A stretch of DNA of 64,000 bases, taken from assembly GCF_938039205.1 (NCBI RefSeq), contig NZ_CALHVM010000067.1:50653-114652 (forward strand), given 5' to 3'. The translations under genes and the position numbers were made by a program. The first letter of the stretch is position 1. Every line of letters begins with the position of its first letter. This DNA is from an uncultured Campylobacter sp. Lineage in GTDB: Bacteria > Campylobacterota > Campylobacteria > Campylobacterales > Campylobacteraceae. This document shows, in pieces, positions 17,549-27,339 of the stretch. The notes below the pieces were generated by a model. That model searched no databases, was not told the origin of the DNA, and worked only from the letters and a program-made list of their open reading frames with translations.

Positions 17549-18444
17549 TAAAATCCTTTTATGCTATATTGTTTTATGGTTTGTTCGATTTTTTTGAGAT
17601 TTTCGGCGCTCGGCTCGCAAAGCGGCAGGCGGTACTCGAGGCTTGATATTAGTCCGGCGATATACATCGCGGCTTTGACCGGGATCGGGTTGCTCTCGCA
17701 AAACATTATTTTATTTACCGCATAAAGGTCGTCATTTATGGCTTTTGCGCGCGCAAATTCGCCTTTTATCGCAAAGTGGGTCAAATTTGAGATTTCGTCC
17801 GGGAGTAAATTTGCCGTGACCGAGATCACGCCCTTGCCGCCGTTTGAGAGGATAGGGTAGTTTATCGCGTCCTCGCCGCTGATGACGGATAGGTCTGGTT
17901 CGTGCGCGAGCAGGTCGACGCAGCGCTCGATGCTGCCGGTGGCTTCTTTTACGCCGTAGACGTTGTCGCACTCTTTAAATAATCTAAAAACCGTGCACGG
18001 CTGGATATCTACGCCCACGCGGCCCGGGACGTTATAGAGCAGCACCGGGATTTCGACGCTTGAGGCGATCGCTTTGTAGTGGCGGTATAGGCCTTCTTGC
18101 GTCGGTTTGTTGTAGTATGGGGCTACCGAGAGGATGCCGTCTGCGCCGTGATCTTGCGCGAATTTTGCAAGGCCTACCGCTTCGTGAGTGGCGTTGCTAC
18201 CCGCACCGGCAAGTACTTTTACGCCGGTATTTTTGCAGGTATTTACGGCGATTTCTATGCAAATTCTATGCTCGTCGTGCGTTAGCGTCGCGCTCTCGCC
18301 CGTCGTGCCTACGGGTACGACCGCGTCGATGCCGTTTGCGATTTGTCTTTTGATTAACTTTTCATAACCGATTTCGTCTAGTTTGCCGTCTTTAAAAGGC
18401 GTAATCAGCGCCGTCATAGCGCCCGTTATTGCTTTTTTATTCAC
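17548..18444 (-). CDS. dapA: 4-hydroxy-tetrahydrodipicolinate synthase
   Basis: The 298-residue product has the DapA TIM barrel with GTTGES (Thr47, Thr48), Tyr137 in LLYNVPGR and the Schiff-base Lys166 in YGVKEATG. It condenses pyruvate with aspartate semialdehyde, the entry to meso-diaminopimelate and lysine, which feeds the murein genes elsewhere in the window. It uses a GTG start that overlaps the M16 peptidase gene by 8 bp, and shares one base with the fabL start. Confidence 0.95.
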   Translation of the reverse strand: MNKKAITGAMTALITPFKDGKLDEIGYEKLIKRQIANGIDAVVPVGTTGESATLTHDEHRICIEIAVNTCKNTGVKVLAGAGSNATHEAVGLAKFAQDHGADGILSVAPYYNKPTQEGLYRHYKAIASSVEIPVLLYNVPGRVGVDIQPCTVFRLFKECDNVYGVKEATGSIERCVDLLAHEPDLSVISGEDAINYPILSNGGKGVISVTANLLPDEISNLTHFAIKGEFARAKAINDDLYAVNKIMFCESNPIPVKAAMYIAGLISSLEYRLPLCEPSAENLKKIEQTIKQYSIKGF

Positions 18445-19690
18445 TTTTTTCCTTTCTTAGGATGATCGTCGTGGATTTTTCTTTTCTTGCGTATTTTTTG
18501 CAAATTTCGTTTAGATCGGCTGGTTTTAGCGCGGCTGTTTTTTCAGGTAGCTCAAAAAGCGGCTTTATATCGCCTCTAACGAGATAACTGCCGTACAAAT
18601 TTGCTACCTTTGACGCGCTATCTAACGAGTAAATGAGATCGCTTTTTAGGCTATTTTTTATCTTGGTTATCTCGTCTTCGTCTATTTTTTGCGTTTTTGC
18701 GTTTTCGAGCACTCGCCAGATCTCTTCCTCTACTGCCTCGGCCTTGACGCCGGGATTACAAACGGCTAGTACGATGAGCAAGCTCTCGTCGATGTTGCTC
18801 ATATTATAGACGTCTACGCTGTTTACGAGGCACTTTTCGTCTATCAAAACGCGCTGTAAAACCGAGCTCTGCCCGCTGCCTAGATACTCGGCTAGCGCGC
18901 CCAGACGCGGCTGATCCTCGTGATTAAACGGCGGGATTTTAAAGGCGAGCGCTAGCATCTCTACCTCGCTATCCTTGTAAATTTCAGCCCTTTTTGCGCC
19001 GTTTTGCTCGGGCTCGATACAGTGCAACTTAGGTAGCAGTTTTTTGTTTTTTATATTTTCAAAGTGCTTTTTACCTAGCTCAAACGCGCTTTTTTTATCT
19101 ATGTCGCCGCTGATTAGCAGGATCGCGTTTTGCGGCTGGTAGTACGTCTCGTGAAATTCTTTTATATCCTCTATGCTCCAGTTTCTGATATCGCCGATAA
19201 AGCCGATCGGAGTCCAGTGGTACGGGTGATAGCTAAAAGCGACGTTAAATAGCGTAAAGTACAAAAAGCCGATCGGAGAGTTGTCTGTGCGCCATCTGCG
19301 CTCCTCGGTCACCACGTCGCGCTCGGGTTGGAATTCTTTATCTTTTAGGCTCAAATTTTCCATTATATCGGCGTAAAGCCTAAGAGCCTCGTCTAGGTTG
19401 CCTTTTGAGCATTTGACGAAATAATGCGTATAATCAAATCCCGTGCTAGCGTTATTTACGCCGCCAAAACCCTTTACGATCTCGTCAAATTCGCCCGCTT
19501 TCATATTTTTCGTGGATTTAAAATTTAAGTGCTCTAGCATGTGCGCGATGCCGCTTTTGCCCATGGTTTCGTTTCGCGAGCCCACGCGGTAAAACACGTC
19601 CACGCTGATGACGCTAGAGCCCTTGCTAGCGGGGATATGATAGATCTCAAAGCCGTTTTTGAGCTTGGTTTTGGAGTATTTTATAAGCAT
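18437..19690 (-). CDS. M16-family zinc peptidase
   Basis: The 417-residue product has the inverted zinc motif HMLEH (His50, Glu53, His54) and the third ligand region EE (residues 129-130), followed by the C-terminal inactive M16 domain. There is no signal peptide, so it appears cytoplasmic or exported by another route. The homologue in C. jejuni lies in the same pyrD-dapA interval. It starts 8 bp after pyrD and overlaps dapA by 8 bp. The substrate is unknown. Confidence 0.9.
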   Translation of the reverse strand: MLIKYSKTKLKNGFEIYHIPASKGSSVISVDVFYRVGSRNETMGKSGIAHMLEHLNFKSTKNMKAGEFDEIVKGFGGVNNASTGFDYTHYFVKCSKGNLDEALRLYADIMENLSLKDKEFQPERDVVTEERRWRTDNSPIGFLYFTLFNVAFSYHPYHWTPIGFIGDIRNWSIEDIKEFHETYYQPQNAILLISGDIDKKSAFELGKKHFENIKNKKLLPKLHCIEPEQNGAKRAEIYKDSEVEMLALAFKIPPFNHEDQPRLGALAEYLGSGQSSVLQRVLIDEKCLVNSVDVYNMSNIDESLLIVLAVCNPGVKAEAVEEEIWRVLENAKTQKIDEDEITKIKNSLKSDLIYSLDSASKVANLYGSYLVRGDIKPLFELPEKTAALKPADLNEICKKYARKEKSTTIILRKEKSE

Positions 19691-19698
19691 AAATTTCC

Positions 19699-20772
19699 TT
19701 AAATTTTGTTTTTTATATCGCAGCCCACCGCTTCGCTAATCGAGGCGAAATTATCCTCTTTTAAAAGCTTTAAAATACCTTCGTTTATCTGTTTTGCGAC
19801 GTTTGGGCCTTTAAATATAAAGGAGGTGTAAATTTGAACCAAATTTGCGCCAGATTTTATGCGTGCGTATGCCTCCTCGGCGCTGTCTATGCCGCCGCTT
19901 GCGATCAAAACCGTCTTGCCGTAAAGCTCGCTAGCCACTGCGCTAAAAAGCTCGCGCGAGCGTTTGGCGATGACCTTGCCGCTTAGTCCGCCGAAATTTT
20001 GCAAATTCGCAGATTTTGATAGCGAATAATCAATGCTCGTATTATTTACGATTACGCCTTTCGCGCCGCTTTCTACGGCCGTTTTGCAGATCTGCACAGC
20101 CTTGTCGTCGTCCATATCGGGCGCGATTTTAAACATTATCGGCTTTTTTGCGATCGGCGATAGGCGCGCAAATAGATCTTTTATAAAGCTTTCTTCTTGT
20201 AGTTCGCGTAAATTCGGAGTATTTGGCGAGGAGACATTGATAACGAAGCAGTCGCAAATTTCGTTAAATTTAGCGACTAAAACTTCATAGTCCTTGATCG
20301 CTTCTTCGTTAGGAGTGATTTTGTTTTTACCGATGTTGGCAAAAAGCGGTATCGCAAACGGATATAGTTTGCCGACGCGCGCGCCAAGGGCGTCTGCGCC
20401 ATCGTTGTTAAAGCCCATCGCGTTTTGGATACTCTCTTCTTCGATGAGGCGAAAAAGGCGCGGTTTTGCGTTGCCCTCTTGCGCTTTTGGCGTCACGGTA
20501 CCAAACTCTACGTGCCCAAACCCGAGCGCGGCTAGCGGGCGTAGCATGGTGGCGTTTTTGTCAAAGCCGCCGGCGATTCCTACGGGGTTTAAAAAGCTAG
20601 TTCCGAGCAAATTTTGCGAAAGAGCCGCGTCCGTGACGACGCAGTTTTTGGTGACGATACTATAAAGGCCCGGAAATACGCAGTCTGAGATACTTAGCGT
20701 TTTTTCTACGATCGTGTGAGCGGTTTCGGGGTCAAATTTAAAAAATATGGATTTTAGCGTCTCGTAATTCAA
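19699..20772 (-). CDS. pyrD: Dihydroorotate dehydrogenase, class 2 (quinone)
   Basis: The 357-residue product has the class 2 features: an N-terminal membrane-associating extension, GIAGGFDKNA, and NVSSPNTPNLR with the catalytic Ser near residue 182. It oxidises dihydroorotate to orotate at the inner membrane with quinone in pyrimidine synthesis. The start is a TTG (20770-20772) inside AAAATTTG, with AAGGA six bases upstream. It is 8 bp before the M16 gene and 41 bp after the msbA-like gene. Confidence 0.94.
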   Translation of the reverse strand: MNYETLKSIFFKFDPETAHTIVEKTLSISDCVFPGLYSIVTKNCVVTDAALSQNLLGTSFLNPVGIAGGFDKNATMLRPLAALGFGHVEFGTVTPKAQEGNAKPRLFRLIEEESIQNAMGFNNDGADALGARVGKLYPFAIPLFANIGKNKITPNEEAIKDYEVLVAKFNEICDCFVINVSSPNTPNLRELQEESFIKDLFARLSPIAKKPIMFKIAPDMDDDKAVQICKTAVESGAKGVIVNNTSIDYSLSKSANLQNFGGLSGKVIAKRSRELFSAVASELYGKTVLIASGGIDSAEEAYARIKSGANLVQIYTSFIFKGPNVAKQINEGILKLLKEDNFASISEAVGCDIKNKI

Positions 20773-20813
20773 ATTTTATCCTTAAATTTTGAGCGATTTT
20801 ATCAAATTTAGGC

Positions 20814-22538
20814 TTAAACAAGGGCTTCGCCTTTTAGTTTCGCGTAAATTTCGCAGCTCTTGCTAAGCGCCTCGTCGGTATCAAAACCGACCACTTTTCC
20901 GCCGCTGATAACGGCGATCTTATCCGCATTTTGCACCGTGCTTAGGCGGTGCGCGATGATAAATATTATCTTTTCTTTTTGTAAATTCGCGATGGCTTTG
21001 GTTATCTGCTGCTCGCTTTCGTTATCTAGGGCGCTCGTAGCCTCGTCAAATATCAAAATTTGCGGATCGTCGTAGAGCGCGCGGGCGATGGCGATACGCT
21101 GGCGCTGGCCGCCTGAGAGATTGGTGCCGAATTCATTTAAAACAGTCTGCGTGCCCTCGGGTAAATTTGACACGAAATCATACGCGTTTGCCGTTTTTAG
21201 AGCGATCTCGACCTTGGCTTCGTCGTATTCGCGGCCGTAGGCGACGTTGTTTGCGACCGTGTCGTTAAAGATATAGACGCGCTGGGTCACTAGGCCGATA
21301 TTTTGACGCAGCGAGCCCAGATCGAAATTTTTGATATTTTCGCCGTTTATCTCGATCGCTCCGTCGTTTGCGTCGTAAAATCTCATGAGCAGGTTTACGA
21401 CCGAGCTTTTTCCGCCGCCGCTACTACCCACGAGTGCTACGGTTTGGGACTTGCTCGCGCTTAGATTTATGCCTTTTAGCACCTCTTTATCGTCGTAGTT
21501 TAGTCTGACGTCTTTAAAATTTATCAAATTTATTTCAGCCGGTACGGGCTTGTCGCCGCTTAAAATTTGAGGCTCTTTATCAAGTAGCTCAAAGGTTCGC
21601 TCTGCCGCGACCACGGCGTCTTGCATCTTGTTATAAAGGCCTGAAATGCGTTTAATAGGCGTGTAAAGCATGAAAAGCGCGGTTAGGAAAGAAAAGAAGC
21701 TTCCCATCGTCAAATTTCCGTCTATGACCTCTTTACCACCGATGATGACGACTGCCGCGACGCCCACGGATCCGAAAATTTCCATCATCGGGCTTACCAT
21801 CTCGTTTACTTTTACGCTTTTTAAATTTAGCTTGAAAAATTTAGCGTTTTCGTCGGTAAATTTGGCGTGCTCAAACTCCTGCGCGTTGTTTGCTTTGATG
21901 ATTTCGATGTTGGTAAAAATTTCGCTCAGCTTCGAGCTGATGTCGGAGGTCTTTTCCTGCGAGGCGCGGGAGATTTTTTTCATCTTTTTTGCGAGTCTTG
22001 AGAGCGGATAGACGGCTGCCGGCATGATAACTAGCGCAAAAAACGCAAGCTGCAAGCTCTGATAAAGCACTACACAAAGCAGTCCAACGATCGTGATGGC
22101 TTCGCGGATGAGCTCTGGGATCATGGAGCTAACGATACTTCTGATGCGGTCGATGTCGTTGATATTTCGGCTGATTAGCTCGCCCGTGCGGTAGTTGTTA
22201 AAAAACTTCATATCCAAATTTAGCAGGTTTTTTAGTAGCTTTTCGCGAAATCTCCTCACGATATCCTGCCCGATATACGCCGTAAAATAGGCCTGCAAAA
22301 ACGTGCCAAGCCCCTTTAAAACGTAAATAGCGATGATAGCGTAAGGCAAAAGATAAAGCAGGTCTTTGTTTTTTTCGATAAAAATTTTATTTAGCACGGG
22401 CTCGATCACCCACGCCGACGCCGCAGTGCCGCCGCTAGCCATCAGCATGCCGGCGATCGCGATGATAAAATACGAAATATAATCCCTAAAATAGGGCGCA
22501 AACCGCCGCAAGACCTCTTTTAGGCTCATTTGCTTCAT
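20814..22538 (-). CDS. msbA: MsbA-like ABC exporter (lipid A/lipid flippase)
   Basis: The 574-residue half-transporter has six membrane segments (about residues 20-310) fused to an ATPase domain with Walker A GSSGGGKS at about 371-378, the LSGGQRQRIAIARAL signature, FDEATSALD Walker B and the AHRLS switch. The family flips lipid A-core or similar lipids to the periplasmic face. I set the start at the ATG that overlaps the cysS stop as ATGA (22535-22538). A GTG four codons upstream (22550) is also open, but GGAAAAG just before the ATG reads as its ribosome-binding site. Gene order matches C. jejuni. Confidence 0.88.
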   Translation of the reverse strand: MKQMSLKEVLRRFAPYFRDYISYFIIAIAGMLMASGGTAASAWVIEPVLNKIFIEKNKDLLYLLPYAIIAIYVLKGLGTFLQAYFTAYIGQDIVRRFREKLLKNLLNLDMKFFNNYRTGELISRNINDIDRIRSIVSSMIPELIREAITIVGLLCVVLYQSLQLAFFALVIMPAAVYPLSRLAKKMKKISRASQEKTSDISSKLSEIFTNIEIIKANNAQEFEHAKFTDENAKFFKLNLKSVKVNEMVSPMMEIFGSVGVAAVVIIGGKEVIDGNLTMGSFFSFLTALFMLYTPIKRISGLYNKMQDAVVAAERTFELLDKEPQILSGDKPVPAEINLINFKDVRLNYDDKEVLKGINLSASKSQTVALVGSSGGGKSSVVNLLMRFYDANDGAIEINGENIKNFDLGSLRQNIGLVTQRVYIFNDTVANNVAYGREYDEAKVEIALKTANAYDFVSNLPEGTQTVLNEFGTNLSGGQRQRIAIARALYDDPQILIFDEATSALDNESEQQITKAIANLQKEKIIFIIAHRLSTVQNADKIAVISGGKVVGFDTDEALSKSCEIYAKLKGEALV

Positions 22539-23923
22539 ATCTTTTCCCACATGCAGCCGTTTGGAGTATCCATGAGGCTGATGCCGTTTGCGGCTAGCAT
22601 ATCGCGGATTTTATCGGATAACTCGTAGTTTTTGGCCGCCTTGGCTTCATTTCTTTGATTTATCAGATCCTCGATGTAGGCTCGCTTCTCGTCGCTCACG
22701 CCAAACTGAAAATACTCAAATACATCTACCTGCAAGATGCCGAGCACGCGAGCTATCAGCTCTAAATTTGCCGCGATTTCTCCTTTTTTGGCTTTGTCTT
22801 TAGGATTTGCGTCTAGCTCGTCGTTTGCGCTGCGGACGAACTCGTCTACGCAAGCAAGGGCTTTTGAGGTGTTTAGATCGTCCTCCATCGCGGACATAAA
22901 TTCGCTCTTAAATTTCTCGTTCGCGCTCAAATTTGCCGCCGCGCCAAGAACCCGTTTTTTTAGGCGGTAAATTTTATCCAGGCGCTTTTTTGCCGCGTTT
23001 AGATCATCTTCGCTAAAGTTAAAATTCGCTCTGTAGTGGCTAGAGATCAGATAAAATCTCACTGCCTCGCCCAAATTTCGCTCCAGCGCGTCTTTAACGA
23101 AAAAGCTATTTCCGAGGCTCTTGCTCATTTTTTCGTTGTTTACTTGGATGAAGCCGTTGTGTAGCCAGTATTTAGCCAGGCTCTTACGCTCGGCGCAGCG
23201 ACACTGCGCGGCCTCGTTTTCGTGGTGAGGAAATAGCAAATCAAGCCCGCCCGCGTGGATATCTATCTCAAATTTTTCGCCGCTACTTAGGTGCTTTTTT
23301 ATCATTGCGACGCACTCGGTGTGCCAGCCCGGGCGACCGCGACCAAACGGACTTTCGTACCATTTCTCGTCAAATTTCCACAGCACGAAGTCTTTTTCGT
23401 CCTTTTTTTCGTCGCTACTAGCCACGCGAGCGACGTTTGCCTCGGTGTCAAATTTACCGCTCAGGCTCAGATACTCCGCGTCTTTTGCGGTATCAAAGTA
23501 TATGCCGTCGCCCGCTATCTCGTAGGCAAAGCCGTTTTTTAGCAAAATTTCGATGTAGCCTATCATCTCTTTTAGCGTCTGTGTCGCCTTTGGTTTGACG
23601 TCTGGCTCAAGCACGTTAAGCGCGCTCATATCGCGCTCGTAGCTTGCGATGTATCTATCTGTGATCGCTTCTAAACTCTCGCCGCTCTCAGCCATTTTCT
23701 TTAAAATTTTATCGTCGATGTCGGTGTAGTTTCGCACGAATTTGACCTTGTAGCCAAGCTCGCTTAGCGTGCGCCTAAGCAAATCAAAGCTAATCGCGCT
23801 TTTGGCGTGTCCTAAGTGTGCATCGTCATAAACCGTCGGCCCGCATACGTAAATGCGCACAAAGTCGCTTTTTACGGGCTCAAATTCTACTTTTTTTCTC
23901 TTTACGCTATCAAAAATTTGCAT
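22535..23923 (-). CDS. cysS: Cysteinyl-tRNA synthetase
   Basis: The 462-residue class I synthetase has YVCGPTVYDDAHLGHAKS with the zinc ligand Cys28 and an HLGH version of the HIGH motif, and EKMSKSLGN as the KMSKS loop. Length is normal. It charges tRNA-Cys. The ATG lies within the 3' end of murJ (14-bp overlap) and the stop overlaps msbA. Confidence 0.96.
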   Translation of the reverse strand: MQIFDSVKRKKVEFEPVKSDFVRIYVCGPTVYDDAHLGHAKSAISFDLLRRTLSELGYKVKFVRNYTDIDDKILKKMAESGESLEAITDRYIASYERDMSALNVLEPDVKPKATQTLKEMIGYIEILLKNGFAYEIAGDGIYFDTAKDAEYLSLSGKFDTEANVARVASSDEKKDEKDFVLWKFDEKWYESPFGRGRPGWHTECVAMIKKHLSSGEKFEIDIHAGGLDLLFPHHENEAAQCRCAERKSLAKYWLHNGFIQVNNEKMSKSLGNSFFVKDALERNLGEAVRFYLISSHYRANFNFSEDDLNAAKKRLDKIYRLKKRVLGAAANLSANEKFKSEFMSAMEDDLNTSKALACVDEFVRSANDELDANPKDKAKKGEIAANLELIARVLGILQVDVFEYFQFGVSDEKRAYIEDLINQRNEAKAAKNYELSDKIRDMLAANGISLMDTPNGCMWEKI

Positions 23924-25310
23924 CTAAAAATTTCCTTAAAAATATCAAAATTACTGCCTCCAAAGCCAAAACCGTGCTTAAAAGCGTTATTTTTTTAGGC
24001 TCGATTATAGCTAAAAATTTCCTTATCCCAAAAAATTTGACGTTTAAAGCTAGCGTCAAAAACCCGCCCAGCGAGCTAGCTAGAGCCAGCCCGAACGCGC
24101 CGTAAATTTGCATCAAGGCAACTGCTAAAACGAGGTTAAAAACGAGCGTAATAACGGCGATTTTAGAGGCTAGCTTTTGCTGTAAATGCGCATAAAGCCA
24201 AAGCGAAAAAAGCTTGGCGAGTCCAAAAGGCAAAAGTCCGATCATATAGGCGGCCAAAACGCTCGCGGTCGCTGCCGTATCGGCCTGCGTGAAGCTTCCT
24301 CGCTCAAAAAGCAGCTTGATGATAGGCTGGGCTAAAACGATGCCGCCGATGGTAGCCGCAAAGAGCAAAAAATATAAAATTTCAAAGCTTTTTCGCATCC
24401 ATTTTAGAGCTTCGGCTTCGCTCCCTGCCTTGATCTGGCGAGTGATTTTAGGAAAAAGCGCGGTTGAGAGCGCGATCGCAAATATCGCTAAAGGCAGCTG
24501 AAAAATGCGGTTAGCGTAGAAAAGATAGCTGATCGATCCGGCCGCCAAAAACGACGCCAGCCACGTATCCATAAATGAGCTTAGCTGCATCGCGGATGAT
24601 CCGACTAGACCGTGGAAAAAGTTGCTAAAAAAGCCCTTCGTATCGGCTCTTTTGCCGCGGGCAAATTTAACTAGGCCGCCGAAAAATAGCTTTGAGACGC
24701 CGTTAAATTTGAGCGCGATAAGGTGCGCGATGAGCTGCAAAACGCCGCCAAAAACGACGCCGAAACTCAAATAATAAGCCGCGACTTTAGGCTCCTGTCC
24801 GCGAGCTAAAATCAAAGAACCGATCATGGCTAAATTTAGCAAAGCAGTCGAAAACGCCGTCGTCGCAAAGTGCCCGCGATACTGCAAAAGCGAGGCTAAA
24901 AAAGTAACAGCAAAGATGAGCGCTAGGTAGTAAAAGTTGATCTTTACGAGCGGGACGGCTCCGTTTATGTCGCTAGGCGCCAAACCGGTAGCGATAACGG
25001 CGGTAAAAAACGGGGCGAATAAATTTACCAAAAGCGTGAGAATGCCGATAAAGGCTAGAAATTTAAGAAAAATCTCGGCGCTAAAGAGCGATTTTTTGTT
25101 TGATTTCGTAAAATTTGGCAAGAAAGCGTTGGCAAAGGCCCCCTCGCCAAAGATACGGCGCAATAAATTCGGTATCTTAAACGCGATGAAAAATATATCG
25201 CTATAAATGCCCGCACCCAAAGTAGAAGCGGTGAGCAGGTCGCGCACGAGCCCTAAAACTCGCGAAACCATGATGCCGATGCTGTTTGAAAAAAAGCCTT
25301 TGATAAACAC
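23910..25310 (-). CDS. murJ: Lipid II flippase MurJ (MviN)
   Basis: The 466-residue product has 12-14 hydrophobic segments and the MurJ N-terminal block (SRVLGLVRDLL, AFKIPNLLRRIFGEGAFANAFLP-like sequence) with the essential arginines. It moves lipid II across the inner membrane for murein synthesis. It uses a GTG start and begins the long minus-strand run; the divergent gene fapA starts about 125 bp away. The same order is found in C. jejuni. Confidence 0.94.
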   Translation of the reverse strand: MFIKGFFSNSIGIMVSRVLGLVRDLLTASTLGAGIYSDIFFIAFKIPNLLRRIFGEGAFANAFLPNFTKSNKKSLFSAEIFLKFLAFIGILTLLVNLFAPFFTAVIATGLAPSDINGAVPLVKINFYYLALIFAVTFLASLLQYRGHFATTAFSTALLNLAMIGSLILARGQEPKVAAYYLSFGVVFGGVLQLIAHLIALKFNGVSKLFFGGLVKFARGKRADTKGFFSNFFHGLVGSSAMQLSSFMDTWLASFLAAGSISYLFYANRIFQLPLAIFAIALSTALFPKITRQIKAGSEAEALKWMRKSFEILYFLLFAATIGGIVLAQPIIKLLFERGSFTQADTAATASVLAAYMIGLLPFGLAKLFSLWLYAHLQQKLASKIAVITLVFNLVLAVALMQIYGAFGLALASSLGGFLTLALNVKFFGIRKFLAIIEPKKITLLSTVLALEAVILIFLRKFLDANF

Positions 25311-25435
25311 GAAAATCCTAGTAAATTTTTAGCGCTATAATAGGCAAATTTAGTTTTAAAAGACGTAAAATCAAGAGTTTTTAATGAAATTTTAGAGATA
25401 ATCGACCAAAAATCAAAAAATTGCGAGAGTATCAC

Positions 25436-27337
25436 GTGCCAGAAAACCAAAACGCGCAACAAAACTTCCTAGCCGAGATAGAGTCTGAGACCGCCAATCC
25501 GTACGGCGAGATATTAAATTTAGCAAAACACTTCGGCGTCGATAGTAAATTTATAGATTTTGATATCATAGAGATCAAAACAGAGTGTAAGGTGGCGGGC
25601 GAGAGCCAGCCTCGCCAAATCCCTGCGGAAAAACTAAATATCTTTGACGACGATAATTTTTTCGTAGAAAAAGTAGAAAGTATAAAACAAAACTATCTGG
25701 TTAAATTTTACGATACTAGGCAGGTAAAACCAACGCCTTTGCCTAATGTCGCCATAAATGCAAATAAAAATTTAACCAAAATTTTAGCCACGGTTTCGCA
25801 AAACGCCGACACGGTTTATTTTAAAGAATTTGACAAAAAGCTGATAAATTTTATCTACAAAAAGCTGATAAAAGTAGGCATCCTAGTGGGCATCAGAAAC
25901 AAAACGATGCTAGAAGAGGTCGCTAAAATTTATTCGGTTTTAAGAGTAAAAGAATTTATCGACAAAGACTACACCTTTATCGTGACCGCAGGCGTAAACG
26001 TAAATCCGTCGGCAGACGACGCGCTAGTGTTTTACTATAAAAATAAAAATAAATCCACAGATGAAAACGACAAGGTCGACTACGCAAACAGAGGCTATTT
26101 GCTAGGCGTAACCGAAAATGAATTGATATTTGAATACGTAAAACTAAGAGAGGGCGCAAACGGCCGCGACGTGAGGGGAAATCTACTGCCGACGCAAAAG
26201 CCTAAAATAACAATAACGAAAATGCCTGAACATACCGAAAATATATACTCGAAAGAAGGCGAGGAGGGGATAAAATTTTACTCCAAAAAGGCTGGCTACG
26301 TCCAAGAGGAAAAAGGCGTTTTTGATATCAAAGACGAGCTTGACGTAAATGAAATTTCGTTTAAAACCACTGGCTCGGTCGATACTGGACTAGATACCAA
26401 CGTAACGCTAAATGTAAAAGAAAAAGACCTAACAAAAGACGCCATAGGCACTGGTATGACGGTTGAAGCAAACGAAGTAAACGTCGATGGAAACGTCGCC
26501 GCAAACGCCGTAGTAAAGGCAAATAAAGTAGTAATCGGCGGACAAACTCACGCTAAAGCCCTCATCGAAGCAAAAGATGCGAAAATCGCCGTGCATATCG
26601 GTAGCTTTGACGGAGGATACGTCGAAATAGATAGGCTAGAAGGCGGCAAAGTAAAAGCTAAAAAAGCCGTGATAAAATCAGCGATCGGCGGCGAGATAAT
26701 CGCCGAAAGCGTCGTAATAGATACGCTCGTGTCAAATTCAAATATCATAATCGCCGATACTTTGGAAATAAAAAAGTTAAAAGGCGTAAATAATAAAATT
26801 TTAGTCGATTTTAGCATGATAAAAAACACGGGCGAGCAGATTAACGAGCGCATGGCAAAGATAAAAGCTATCAGGGAACAGATCGTAAAAATGCCGCGCA
26901 CGCTAGAGTCTAAAAGATGCGTCATCGAGGAAAACAAAGGTCCGATAAACGTCATAAAAGCTAAAATCGAGGAGCTAAAAAGCACAAACAACACTCCGCC
27001 GGTGACATTTATGAAAAAACTAAAAGAATATCAGCAGCTAGTGCACGAGTATAATGCGCTTTTAAAGGAATTTCGCGATAAAAAAGCCGTGATAGCCGAG
27101 CTAAAAAGCGAGATAGCTAATATTCAAGACGGAATATTTAACTCAAAGGTGATAAATCACAGCAACTGGCGCGAGTTTAACGAGATAAAATTTAGACTCG
27201 TGGATCCTGCTCGCGACATCACGTACAGCACCCGCGAAAACGAAATCGCTCGAGTCATAACGATAGCCAAGGTCGAGACCGAGGATGGCAATATAGACTA
27301 CGTAGTTAAGAAAAACAATAACGTCAGAAAGGCCTAA
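25436..27337 (+). CDS. FapA family protein (DUF342), large coiled-coil/beta-helix protein
   Basis: The roughly 633-residue product has an N-terminal Campylobacter-type region, the FapA domain rich in regular Val/Gly/Asn/Lys turns (residues 200-470, VEANEVNVDGNVAAN and similar) typical of a right-handed beta-helix, then a coiled coil rich in Lys/Glu (about 480-590). Homologues in this lineage are annotated as flagellar assembly protein A family. I favour the GTG at 25436, with GAGAG upstream; the TTG at 25421 in frame has no ribosome-binding site. The stop is 2 bp before the Mla-type permease gene, although in C. jejuni the neighbour is ruvA. Confidence 0.8.
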   Translation: MPENQNAQQNFLAEIESETANPYGEILNLAKHFGVDSKFIDFDIIEIKTECKVAGESQPRQIPAEKLNIFDDDNFFVEKVESIKQNYLVKFYDTRQVKPTPLPNVAINANKNLTKILATVSQNADTVYFKEFDKKLINFIYKKLIKVGILVGIRNKTMLEEVAKIYSVLRVKEFIDKDYTFIVTAGVNVNPSADDALVFYYKNKNKSTDENDKVDYANRGYLLGVTENELIFEYVKLREGANGRDVRGNLLPTQKPKITITKMPEHTENIYSKEGEEGIKFYSKKAGYVQEEKGVFDIKDELDVNEISFKTTGSVDTGLDTNVTLNVKEKDLTKDAIGTGMTVEANEVNVDGNVAANAVVKANKVVIGGQTHAKALIEAKDAKIAVHIGSFDGGYVEIDRLEGGKVKAKKAVIKSAIGGEIIAESVVIDTLVSNSNIIIADTLEIKKLKGVNNKILVDFSMIKNTGEQINERMAKIKAIREQIVKMPRTLESKRCVIEENKGPINVIKAKIEELKSTNNTPPVTFMKKLKEYQQLVHEYNALLKEFRDKKAVIAELKSEIANIQDGIFNSKVINHSNWREFNEIKFRLVDPARDITYSTRENEIARVITIAKVETEDGNIDYVVKKNNNVRKA

Positions 27338-27339
27338 AT